From assembly GCA_014762505.1 (NCBI GenBank), contig JABURS010000043.1, positions 186,001-250,000 of the forward strand: 64,000 nt of DNA, given 5' to 3'. A model generated the notes under the pieces. That model was not told the DNA's origin. It ran no database searches and was given only the letters and a program-made list of their open reading frames with translations. The translations under genes and the position numbers were made by a program. Of this stretch, positions 57,343 through 64,000 are shown piece after piece (position 1 is the first letter of the stretch; every line of letters begins with the position of its first letter). The stretch comes from Chromatiales bacterium (GTDB lineage Bacteria > Pseudomonadota > Gammaproteobacteria > SpSt-1174).

Positions 57343-58000
57343 GTCCGTGATGTGGAAGTGAAACCCGAGACTCCTGGGTGATGGGATGTTTGAAGCTGAC
57401 CATGAGCCGTTTCGTGGCGATCATGATGTAGACGGCGGCCAGGCTGGCCTCGGGGCGTGAAGGGTCGACTAACTCGCCTATCGTTGGTTGGGACTCCGCG
57501 CATCTCCTGATGCGAGCGATATCCTCGTCGGGTAGACGTCGATTCATATATCCAGCAAGCAAGTTTACGTTGCGACTGACAACGCTGGTCTTATCCAGTT
57601 GATCATCGGTGAGGTAGTGGAGCGCAAAGCCCTGGTCATTGATCATCTGCGCATGTGTGCTCAGGCGTTCGCGTGTGTCATTCTCCAGCAGCCGAGCTAG
57701 CGGTTTCACTTCAACAAAGATGGTGTTTCCAGCGAGCTCAATCTGTATGTCAGGTGTATAACTGCGGACAGCTCCAGTGTCGGTCCGGTATGGAATCGAC
57801 GGTTGAGTGCCAACGACCGTAATATCAGAACAAAGCAAGAGGGTGCGTAACGCGAGGCGCTCGAGATAGGATTCCCATTGGAGGAAGTCCTCGCCGTTCG
57901 GCATCGGAATGCCACCGACCCCGCGGTAAGGGACGTCGGTTCGAATGTTCCGCGGCCGCCTCTGCGCGGGAGTCTCCGTTTGTGGGTGCTTTTTGCGCAT
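57182..58000 (-). CDS. tnsA: Endonuclease TnsA (3' end possibly frameshifted)
   Basis: A 272-residue TnsA-like restriction-fold nuclease that cuts the 5' ends of the element so transposition is cut-and-paste. The catalytic residues are visible: E43 (QWESYLERLAL), D84 (SYTPDIQIEL) and E97-x-K99 (IFVEVKP). The homologous part ends near residue 220 (KRLMVSFKHPITQESRVSL). The last ~50 residues are Arg/Gln/Gly-rich, lack family character and overlap the 114-residue gene in another frame. This indicates read-through past the ancestral end. It is the first gene of the tns operon. A 39-codon frame sits 9 nt upstream. Confidence 0.9.
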   Translation of the reverse strand: MRKKHPQTETPAQRRPRNIRTDVPYRGVGGIPMPNGEDFLQWESYLERLALRTLLLCSDITVVGTQPSIPYRTDTGAVRSYTPDIQIELAGNTIFVEVKPLARLLENDTRERLSTHAQMINDQGFALHYLTDDQLDKTSVVSRNVNLLAGYMNRRLPDEDIARIRRCAESQPTIGELVDPSRPEASLAAVYIMIATKRLMVSFKHPITQESRVSLPHHGHEGLLYAQVRNSGRHGSVLERLVLEGGPEANRCLAAESARGQQRIHRRPQTFW

Positions 58001-58009
58001 GGCGGCCCC

Positions 58010-58129
58010 CTATTTCGAGGGACCGTGGGGATTGCAGCCGCCAGGTCCTGTTGAGGGGCCGGCCGCGGGGTGCCTCAAGGGCACGAAGTGGCGTTCCAAG
58101 TGCATCGTGATCCTCCGTTCGTTATCCAT
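58010..58129 (-). CDS. Possible 39-residue peptide directly upstream of tnsA
   Basis: A short open frame (39 codons plus stop) that starts at the ATG at 58129 and ends 9 nt before the tnsA ATG. The tnsA ribosome-binding site is adjacent to its stop. The N-terminal half is charged (MDNERRITMHLERHF) and the C-terminal half Pro/Gly-rich. Its own ribosome-binding site is weak. The frame stays open upstream to a TTG at 58255. It could be a leader peptide or a chance frame in the tnsA 5' region. Confidence 0.25.
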   Translation of the reverse strand: MDNERRITMHLERHFVPLRHPAAGPSTGPGGCNPHGPSK

Positions 58130-58251
58130 GCCGTCCCGGGCCTGGAGCAGGCGCAAAGCACCCTCTCTGCGCTCCGGGGGCAGTTGTTGACAGTGGGATA
58201 ACGGAGGACGATACTTGGAGTGCGAATCGTGGGTAACGCACTCCGTTATCC
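58113..58251. repeat. Cluster of GGATAACGGAG / CTCCGTTATCC inverted repeats upstream of tnsA
   Basis: GGATAACGGAG (58196-58206) faces CTCCGTTATCC (58241-58251). Between them a second inverted pair, GGAGTGCG (58217-58224) and CGCACTCC (58237-58244), is nested. A further CTCCGTT-CGTTATCC lies at 58113-58127. The arrangement could be regulator operators, TnsB-binding sites of the right transposon end, or both. The matching set at the left end was not found. Confidence 0.6.
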
Positions 58252-58253
58252 GC

Positions 58254-58285
58254 AAAAATCACAGGCCCGCCATGTGCGGGCCTGT
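58254..58285 (-). terminator. Rho-independent terminator after the 88-residue regulator gene
   Basis: On the minus strand a perfect 10-bp stem (ACAGGCCCGC/GCGGGCCTGT, loop ACATG) is followed by GATTTTTG, immediately after the regulator's stop codon. It separates that gene from the tns region. Confidence 0.88.
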
Positions 58286-58286
58286 T

Positions 58287-58553
58287 CTATTTCGGTCGAT
58301 GGTTATCAGTGCTGTCGGCGCATTCCTGATTTTCCCCTTCATAAAACGGCAGATCTGCCACCTCGCCTACGACTCCGCTCTTGAGGCCCAGGCGCACGGC
58401 AATGACGTGGGACTGTCCCCGCATACACCGTAGCTTCCCGGCGAGGACCTGGTGGACCAGGGCCGGCGAAAACCCATGATGTCGGGCCCATTCGGCGACG
58501 CTAAGGCCGTGTCGCGCAAACTCCTCACGGATCTTTTCGGGTGTTTGAGCCAT
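58287..58553 (-). CDS. Small helix-turn-helix DNA-binding protein (Cro/Ner-like)
   Basis: An 88-residue protein whose N-terminal ~60 residues form a helix-turn-helix: KIREEFARHGLSVAEWARHH, then FSPALVHQVLAGKLRC. The C-terminus is acidic and variable. Similar proteins accompany phage-type repressors. It is divergent from the XRE repressor gene at 58602, with only 48 nt between the two starts, so they probably share operators in a lambda-like switch. A terminator follows the gene. Confidence 0.82.
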   Translation of the reverse strand: MAQTPEKIREEFARHGLSVAEWARHHGFSPALVHQVLAGKLRCMRGQSHVIAVRLGLKSGVVGEVADLPFYEGENQECADSTDNHRPK

Positions 58554-58567
58554 TAAATTCGACGAGA

Positions 58568-58595
58568 TTGCATAAATTTCGATAACAAATATAAT
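58568..58595 (+). promoter_or_regulatory. Promoter of the XRE regulator, implying a leaderless mRNA
   Basis: TTGCAT (58568-58573) and TATAAT (58590-58595) are separated by 16 nt. The -10 ends 6 nt before the ATG at 58602, so transcription should begin at or next to the start codon. No ribosome-binding site precedes the ATG. The lambda cI gene from PRM is the classic leaderless precedent. Sites such as AAATTTCGATAAC overlap the promoter and could be operators. Confidence 0.6.
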
Positions 58596-58601
58596 AAAAG
58601 T

Positions 58602-59072
58602 ATGAACAATGCAAGTAATGATAATAAATTAAATAGCAAGAACCCCTTCAAGCCGGGGTTAGCGGCCCGTTTACGCCAGGAGCGGGAGGCGCACGGCTAT
58701 ACCCAGATTCAGTTGGCTGAACAGATCGGCATCAATCGGATGACGCAGTACCTGTATGAGAGAGAGACCAATACCCCTAATCTCAAGTACCTCTCCGCGA
58801 TCGCCGATCTGGGGCTGGACGTGTTCTACATTCTGTTTGGGAGTCGGGGGAGCGCTGGCCCGGAGCTTCGGTTCTCTCCGCCGGAACTCCTGTATGAGAT
58901 CTATGATGTTGTCGACGCTATCGGGACTGATGCCCAAGGTAACCTGTTGCCGCTGGAGTCGCGTCGCGAGTTCTTCAAGGTCCTCTGTGCGGCATACAGC
59001 GGACGGCAGGCTGAGAAGGTTGACGTCACCTCGATTCCCGGGCTGATTGGAAAGATACCCAAGGCAAAATAG
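58602..59072 (+). CDS. XRE-family repressor-like regulator
   Basis: A 156-residue protein with an XRE helix-turn-helix at about 24-75 (ARLRQEREAHGYTQIQLAEQ ... ERETNTPNLKYLSAIAD). A C-terminal part without recognised catalytic residues follows; there is no LexA/CI-type Ser-Lys self-cleavage pair. It is probably a dimerising repressor controlling the divergent 88-residue gene and perhaps the island. It is probably translated from a leaderless message. The 211-residue membrane protein gene follows after 9 nt. Confidence 0.88.
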   Translation: MNNASNDNKLNSKNPFKPGLAARLRQEREAHGYTQIQLAEQIGINRMTQYLYERETNTPNLKYLSAIADLGLDVFYILFGSRGSAGPELRFSPPELLYEIYDVVDAIGTDAQGNLLPLESRREFFKVLCAAYSGRQAEKVDVTSIPGLIGKIPKAK

Positions 59073-59081
59073 GGCCTGCAG

Positions 59082-59717
59082 ATGAGTGGATTTCACCGCC
59101 TCTTTCGGAGAGCGTCAGATCCCGACGACGTCATTCCGGCCGATTCCCCGTGGTACTGGCGGTGGGGGCTTCCGGGGTTAAAGGCGTCGATTCGGTATCG
59201 GCGGCTGGCTTCCGGGAAGTTCGATGATCTCCAGGATAACGAGTATGGTCGGCTTGCAGCCGCCTCGGAGCCCTATGAATCGGCGAGATTCGCCTGCCTA
59301 TACGGTCGCGAAGGTGGGCGCAGGCTTCGGGAGTACATCAATCATCTCAGGGACGCCGGCATCATGGGACCTCGAGATATCCGCCATCTGATGCGATCGG
59401 GCGATTTGCGGTGCTCCGAGCAAGATGAAGGGCTTCATATTCGGTCGCCGTGGGTCGCTTTTGCGGTGGGCTGTGTGTTGCTCGCACTAAGCGTGGGGGT
59501 CCTCATGCTCCTGACGCTTCGTTCATGGGCGGTAATCGGTGCCGCCTATGAAGCGGTTCCGGCGCTGGCCGTGCTGCTGGCTCTATGGGGGTACATCGTT
59601 TGGGAATTCCATCGGGCTGCATGGAAGCCATTTGCGGCCGAGCGCCACTGGCGACAGGAACTGATTCGTACATTGCGACTGTTTAGGGTGCGCTCCGGGC
59701 CAAGGCCCATGTCCTGA
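59082..59717 (+). CDS. Hypothetical two-TM membrane protein downstream of the XRE regulator
   Basis: A 211-residue protein I do not recognise. Its N-terminal ~120 residues are soluble and charged (SIRYRRLASGKFDDLQDNEY ... RDLGDIR-type elements). Two hydrophobic segments follow (about 124-146 and 155-178), then a basic C-terminal tail. It lies 9 nt after the XRE gene and shares its operon. A membrane-associated effector or a superinfection-exclusion-type role would fit the context, but nothing in the sequence proves it. It is convergent with the HEPN gene. Confidence 0.7.
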   Translation: MSGFHRLFRRASDPDDVIPADSPWYWRWGLPGLKASIRYRRLASGKFDDLQDNEYGRLAAASEPYESARFACLYGREGGRRLREYINHLRDAGIMGPRDIRHLMRSGDLRCSEQDEGLHIRSPWVAFAVGCVLLALSVGVLMLLTLRSWAVIGAAYEAVPALAVLLALWGYIVWEFHRAAWKPFAAERHWRQELIRTLRLFRVRSGPRPMS

Positions 59718-59726
59718 CATTAGTGT

Positions 59727-60428
59727 TTATGCGTCTGGCTCACCGGTTTCGTTTTTCGGTGTATCGCTTGCGCCGGCATCCAAGGGCCACAGCTGATTAA
59801 TGATCTCGGATACGATTTTCAGCGTGGTGTAGGCATCGTTATCCAAATGTGTGCTTCCATGCGCATGTAGATTACGAATCGCCGGTAGGCTGTCTATGAG
59901 CATTCCTAGGGTGTCAAAGGCCCGGTCTTCATCGGTGATTTCAATCTTGCTTTCATCGACCTCCATTGTTTCGATGTCATTGTTCGACATGTATTCAACC
60001 ATCTCGAAAAAATGACGTGTCCTTGCTCGAACCTCCGCCCTGTGTCGATGGCTCTCGAACGCTTCATTCTGTAGAACACCGACATCTTTGCCATATTGAA
60101 TCATCTTTTTTAGTGTTGTCCTGCCTTTAAATCCACGGTAACTGTCTGGTAGCTCCGCCTCAAATCGATTGCGTAACGCGAGTTCTAATACGGTTAATGC
60201 ATGCAGCCGAGCCACTGGATAGAACCGGTACACGAACCACGAATAGAGATAGACATTCTTTGATGTCTCGAATTGAACGGCGATATCTTCCGGAACCGAC
60301 TGATTCAGTGCCAGTCTTGCCGCCACTTCGTGCATGTCATGAAGAGTCAGGTCGTAAGAGCGATTGCGTGGGTCCGTGCTGCAAATCTCATCCGGATGTC
60401 GCAGGTGGTCGGGATGTTGGTTGATCAT
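59727..60428 (-). CDS. HEPN-type protein with R-x4-H motif
   Basis: A 233-residue mostly helical protein. Near the C-terminus, R185-N-L-H-A-H190 is an exact R-x4-H HEPN RNase motif, preceded by helices (LHALTVLELALRNRF ... FDTLGMLIDSLPAI). It shares features with abortive-infection HEPN proteins found beside type I restriction genes. It lies 25 nt downstream of hsdR on the same strand, so it may be part of that operon. A ribonuclease that acts when restriction fails is one possibility. The assignment rests on motif and context only. Confidence 0.7.
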   Translation of the reverse strand: MINQHPDHLRHPDEICSTDPRNRSYDLTLHDMHEVAARLALNQSVPEDIAVQFETSKNVYLYSWFVYRFYPVARLHALTVLELALRNRFEAELPDSYRGFKGRTTLKKMIQYGKDVGVLQNEAFESHRHRAEVRARTRHFFEMVEYMSNNDIETMEVDESKIEITDEDRAFDTLGMLIDSLPAIRNLHAHGSTHLDNDAYTTLKIVSEIINQLWPLDAGASDTPKNETGEPDA

Positions 60429-60453
60429 AGTATTTGAGTGTTTGGATGATCAG

Positions 60454-63400
60454 CTACTGCGTATGCACACTATGTGGTTGCCAAGCGGAAGAGAGCGCTT
60501 CAGCTTGCTGTAGGACCGTTTGAACGGCGGCATCCTGGAGATCAGGTGGATAGCCGTACTTCCTTAGTATCCGTTTCACGAGAACACGCATGCGTGCTCG
60601 GGCCGACTCTCGGTGGGCCCAGTCGACCGTTACGTTTTTCCGTAGACTCAGAAGGAGTTCGTGTGCGATGACCCGAAGCTGGTCATCGCCCATAGCCTCG
60701 ACAGCCGATTCGTTCTCTGCGAGGGCGTCGTAGAAGGCGATTTCTTCTTCGGAGAGGCCTTCTTCCTCCCCACGCGCCCGGGCAGCCCGGATCTCGTGGG
60801 CAAGCTGTATCAGCTCCTGGAGAACTTCGGCGGTGGTGATTGCATTGGCGTGGTACCGGGCGATGGCATCTTCCAATCGCTCGGTGAAGGCTCGGGTTTC
60901 CACGACATTCGTTCGGCTGCGGGACCGGATACTGTCGTTGAGCAACTTGCGCAGGGCTTCCAGCGCCAGATTTTTCTTCTCCATTTGCTGGACTTCCCGC
61001 AAGAACTCGTCCGACAGGATGGAGATGTCCGGCGACTGGATCCCTGCGGCCGCGAGGATATCGACGATCTCGGTGGATATTACCGAACGGCTGATGATCT
61101 GTTGCACGGCAAGTTCCCGGTCCTGGCGCGAACTGCCATTGGTGGCGGACGACTTCGCCAGGGCGGCACGCACGGCCTGGAAGAACCCTACCTCCTCTCG
61201 GATCTCTCGCGCCTCATCTGAGCAGGAGGCCAAGGCAAATGCGCGGGAAAGGGAAAGCACGGCATCGGCATAGCGCCGATGGGCCTGCTTTTTACCCTCC
61301 GGCGTGGTTTCTGTAGCTGCCCACTCCTGTTGTCTGGATAGAATCCATTCGATCGCAGCGGCCATCATCGATAGGCGTTCCTGCGCCGTGCCATCGAGTG
61401 CGTCCAGGTAGTGGAGTCCATGGAACATGGCGCGCACGATCTCGTACTTCTCGAGCATCACCGCCACTGCCTCGGCTTCGTCGATGCCGGTCTTGTCCTG
61501 ATCTGGCTTGGAGTACTGCGCGAGGGCAGATTTGAGGCTCTGCGCTATGCCGATGTAATCGACCACCAGTCCGGCCGGTTTGTCCCTGAATACGCGATTC
61601 ACCCGGGCGATGGCCTGCATTAGCCCATGTCCCCGCATCGGTTTGTCGATATACATGGTGTGCATGCAGGGGGCATCGAACCCGGTCAGCCACATGTCCC
61701 GTACGATCACGAGCTTAAGGGGGTCGCCGGGGTCCCTCGCGCGCTTGGCGAGAAGATCGCGCCCGGCCTTGTTGCCAATATGCTGTTGCCACTCTGCTGG
61801 GTCACTGGCTGAGCCGGTCATTACGACCTTCACGGCCCCTTCGTTGACGTCATCGCTGTGCCAGTCGGGGCGAAGTTTGATGATCTGGTCATAGAGTGCC
61901 ACGCAGATACGACGGCTCATGCACACCACCATCGCCTTGCCATCCAGTGCGGCAATGCGGTCCTCGAAGTGCTGCACTAGATCCGCGGCAACTAGCGCCA
62001 GGCGCTTGTCGCTACCCACCAATGCCTCGACGGTGGACCACTTCTGCTTGGTGCGCTCGGCGCTGCCCTCATCTTCACCTTCGAGCAGGGCGTCGATCTC
62101 GGCATCAATGAGCGGCCTTTCGTCCTCGTCCAGCTCGATACGGGCTAACCGGGACTCATAGTAGATAGGCACCGTGGCGCCGTCTTCAACGGCGCGGCTG
62201 ATATCGTAGATGTCGATGTAGTGGCCAAACACGGCCGGCGTATTGACGTCGGTAGCCTCGATAGGGGTCCCCGTGAACCCGATGAAGGAGGCATTGGGTA
62301 GCGCATCACGGAGGTACTTGGCGAAGCCGTAGGATACGTCGCCAGTCTTCGCGTCGATCTTGGCTCGGAAACCATACTGGCTTCGGTGGGCTTCATCGGC
62401 GATCACCACCACGTTGGCGCGGGTGGTCAGCGGCTCATCGACAGCCCCAAACTTCTGCAATGTGGTGAAAATCACACCGCCGGACGCCCGATTCAGCAAT
62501 TCACGCAGGTCCTCCCGGCCTTCGGCTTGAATCGGTGTCTGGCGGATCAGGTCGCGGCAGCTGGCGAAGGTGGCGAACAACTGGTCGTCCAGATCATTGC
62601 GATCCGTGAGTACCACCAGTGTGGGGTTCTCCATGCGGGACTCAAAGATCAGCATGCCCGCATAGAAGGCCATCAGCAGGCTTTTGCCGGAACCCTGTGT
62701 ATGCCAGATCACGCCAGCTTTACGATCACCTTTAGGTTGGCTGTCCACGCTAGGCAGGCCATACTCGGCTGGATCTTCCGCTTGGATATCCTTCTGGCTG
62801 GCTCGTAGCGTGGACGCAACCGCTTTCCTAACCGCATGGAACTGGTGATAGCCTGCAATGATCTTGACTAGGCCATCGGCGCGTTCACTGAACACGGTGA
62901 AGTGCCGCAGCAAATCGAGGAATCGCCTCGGCTCAAACACGCCCTCGACCAGGGTACCTATCTCTGCAGATCCCTTGGGCTCGATACGTGTGCCATCGGT
63001 GGTGCGCCAGGGCATGAAGCGCTCGAGGTCGGCCGACAGTGAGCCCACCCGCGCAGACAGCCCGTCCGAGGTCACCAGCAAGGCATTGGTGCGAAACAGT
63101 GCTGGGATCTGCTGTTTGTACGTCTGTAGTTGGTTGAAGGCCCCGGTCAGGGTGGCCGTTTCGCCACCGGGGGCCTTCAGCTCGATGACCGCCAGGCGCA
63201 GGCCGTTGATGAACACCACCACATCCGGCCTGCGCTTGTAATGACCTGCCACCACGGTGAACTGCTGCACCGCTAGCCAGTCATTTCGCTCTGGGCATTC
63301 AAAGTCGAGTAGCTGAATCTTGCCGGCGGTCAATACACCGTCCTCGGCGTAATACTCTACATCTGCGCCGTCGGTGAGTAGGCGGTGAATACGGCGGTTT

Positions 63401-63654
63401 TCCTCAAGCAGGTTGGGAAGTTCGGATTGCGTGAGGCGGCGGACGGCGTCGGCTCGTGCCTCGGCCGGAAAGTTTGGGTTCAGACGCGCGATAGCGGTCT
63501 CAAGCCGATCCTTCAGCACTACCTCGTCATAGGCCTCCCGCTCCGGGTGTTTGCTATCGGGGCCAATGATCTCGTCCGAGGCGCAGGCAAAGCCTAGACC
63601 TGCGAGCCGTTCCAGCAGCGCGGTTTCCAGTTGGGCTTCGGAAAGAAATGCCAT
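60454..63654 (-). CDS. hsdR: Type I restriction endonuclease subunit R
   Basis: A 1066-residue HsdR: the motor and nuclease subunit of a type I restriction system. An N-terminal PD-(D/E)xK nuclease has D144 and E158-x-K160 ([19 protein letters not shown]). A superfamily 2 helicase follows with [23 protein letters not shown] (DEAH) and FTGTPIEA, then RecA domain 2 with [13 protein letters not shown]-terminal helical region follows the helicase. The HsdM and HsdS subunits needed for function are not in the window and are expected further upstream (to the right). The start overlaps the previous gene's stop by one nt (TGATG). Confidence 0.96.
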   Translation of the reverse strand: MAFLSEAQLETALLERLAGLGFACASDEIIGPDSKHPEREAYDEVVLKDRLETAIARLNPNFPAEARADAVRRLTQSELPNLLEENRRIHRLLTDGADVEYYAEDGVLTAGKIQLLDFECPERNDWLAVQQFTVVAGHYKRRPDVVVFINGLRLAVIELKAPGGETATLTGAFNQLQTYKQQIPALFRTNALLVTSDGLSARVGSLSADLERFMPWRTTDGTRIEPKGSAEIGTLVEGVFEPRRFLDLLRHFTVFSERADGLVKIIAGYHQFHAVRKAVASTLRASQKDIQAEDPAEYGLPSVDSQPKGDRKAGVIWHTQGSGKSLLMAFYAGMLIFESRMENPTLVVLTDRNDLDDQLFATFASCRDLIRQTPIQAEGREDLRELLNRASGGVIFTTLQKFGAVDEPLTTRANVVVIADEAHRSQYGFRAKIDAKTGDVSYGFAKYLRDALPNASFIGFTGTPIEATDVNTPAVFGHYIDIYDISRAVEDGATVPIYYESRLARIELDEDERPLIDAEIDALLEGEDEGSAERTKQKWSTVEALVGSDKRLALVAADLVQHFEDRIAALDGKAMVVCMSRRICVALYDQIIKLRPDWHSDDVNEGAVKVVMTGSASDPAEWQQHIGNKAGRDLLAKRARDPGDPLKLVIVRDMWLTGFDAPCMHTMYIDKPMRGHGLMQAIARVNRVFRDKPAGLVVDYIGIAQSLKSALAQYSKPDQDKTGIDEAEAVAVMLEKYEIVRAMFHGLHYLDALDGTAQERLSMMAAAIEWILSRQQEWAATETTPEGKKQAHRRYADAVLSLSRAFALASCSDEAREIREEVGFFQAVRAALAKSSATNGSSRQDRELAVQQIISRSVISTEIVDILAAAGIQSPDISILSDEFLREVQQMEKKNLALEALRKLLNDSIRSRSRTNVVETRAFTERLEDAIARYHANAITTAEVLQELIQLAHEIRAARARGEEEGLSEEEIAFYDALAENESAVEAMGDDQLRVIAHELLLSLRKNVTVDWAHRESARARMRVLVKRILRKYGYPPDLQDAAVQTVLQQAEALSSAWQPHSVHTQ

Positions 63655-64000
63655 CAGCCTGCTGCCTCCATATTCTGTCCGGGGCCAGCTGCAGGCTCTG
63701 CGGTTTCAGTGCTTCTGGCGTTGCGGGCCGCGTTTAGGGCCTCCACGTAGGCCTCGCGGTCGAGCTGATACAGCAAGCGGCTGACTTCGATCGTCAGCGG
63801 CAGGGCATCACCTCCCGGTAACAGGAATCGCAGGCTGGTGAGACCATCGTCGTCGGTTTCCACGGCCAGCCCCACATGCGCATCGATCAATTCGTTATCC
63901 TCGCCGAAGTGCTCCCATGGCTCGCGCGAACTAATGGGATCAAGTGTTGCCTCCAGATACGCCTCATAGAGGAAAGCGACGATAGCGTCTGCGGCTAGTA
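63654..64000 (-). CDS. Hypothetical protein upstream of hsdR (N-terminus beyond window)
   Basis: An open frame runs from the window edge to a stop overlapping the hsdR start (TGATG), giving at least 115 residues. The visible part ([20 protein letters not shown] ... [20 protein letters not shown]) is acidic and without recognised motifs. A TTG at 63890 could be an internal start, but the frame continues upstream without interruption, so the true start is likely outside the window. Its position between hsdR and the expected hsdS/hsdM suggests an accessory protein of the restriction locus. Confidence 0.65.
   Translation of the reverse strand, partial: LAADAIVAFLYEAYLEATLDPISSREPWEHFGEDNELIDAHVGLAVETDDDGLTSLRFLLPGGDALPLTIEVSRLLYQLDREAYVEALNAARNARSTETAEPAAGPGQNMEAAG

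Larger units (their letters stand above)
46326..64000. mobile_element. Accessory genomic island inserted downstream of fxsA
   Basis: From just after fxsA to the window edge the DNA is visibly AT-richer than the preceding ~46 kb, gene spacing loosens, and the content switches to mobility, defence-type and hypothetical genes. The region includes an E2-E1/JAB operon with tiny peptides, a GIY-YIG/DUF2384 pair, a Tn7-like transposition module, phage-type regulators, a HEPN protein and type I HsdR. Left-edge candidates carry GATAGT(T/C)GAC words at 46351 and 46431. No clean inverted terminal repeat could be paired between the two sides, so exact ends are unresolved. The right end lies beyond the window or is masked. 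Confidence 0.85.

Noticed and set aside
52152-58000. CRISPR-associated transposon
   Set aside because: TniQ and Tns genes are present, but no cas5/6/7/8 or cas12k gene and no repeat-spacer array can be seen in the window.

Overview
This is about 46 kb of high-GC chromosomal DNA from a gammaproteobacterium, followed by roughly 17.7 kb of lower-GC accessory DNA. The gene orders rhlB/trxA/rho, dusB-fis-purH-(HK)-purD, prmA-accC-accB-aroQ and dsbD-cutA, together with fxsA, are typical of Gammaproteobacteria. A soeABC sulfite dehydrogenase operon next to moaA suggests a sulfur-oxidising lineage such as the Chromatiales/Ectothiorhodospiraceae. That placement is inference from gene content, because no rRNA or tRNA is visible.

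Core region, 1-46325. In order: a partial cca; an NDUFA9-like SDR protein; an aldehyde dehydrogenase followed by a POTRA/beta-barrel outer-membrane protein; a PAS-GGDEF-EAL protein; moaA and soeABC; a Cys-type sulfatase; a single-domain PqiA-like membrane protein; an AMP-binding-fold protein that has lost its adenylation motifs; gloA; a DUF4136 lipoprotein; cfa; DUF2721 and rhlB, divergent from trxA-rho; glgP; a PAS-MCP chemoreceptor; purD, an orphan histidine kinase and purH; fis-dusB; a zinc-ribbon DUF3426 protein; prmA, accC, accB and aroQ; a TlpA-like thioredoxin, a DsbD with a duplicated N-terminal domain, and cutA; a short membrane-fusion adaptor, a TolC-like protein and a periplasmic thioredoxin; an exported GlcG/HbpS-like protein with a NarX-type kinase and a response regulator; and fxsA. 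Almost all are well-supported housekeeping genes.

Island, 46326-64000. It begins right after fxsA, where groES would be expected. Its left part carries a compact minus-strand operon: a 40-residue proline-rich peptide, an E2-E1 fusion, a JAB/JAMM peptidase, and then a 43-residue Gly/Asn/Pro-rich peptide. There is no CD-NTase and no beta-grasp ubiquitin-like protein. Both peptides end in a small residue (Ala, Gly) after an Arg-Lys, so they are candidate conjugated modifiers. This is the best candidate for an undescribed system here. Beside it lies a GIY-YIG-domain gene with an apparent 1-nt frameshift, overlapping a DUF2384 (antitoxin-type) gene, and then a decayed 0.8 kb stretch.

The middle of the island (52152-58000) is a complete Tn7-like transposition module: TnsA, a 114-aa protein, TnsB, TnsC and two different TniQ proteins, with no Cas genes. 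The right part has divergent phage-type regulators with a probable leaderless repressor mRNA, a two-TM protein, a HEPN protein with an R-x4-H motif, and a type I restriction HsdR. A partial gene is cut by the window edge. I could not fix the transposon ends. No CRISPR array or tRNA was seen.
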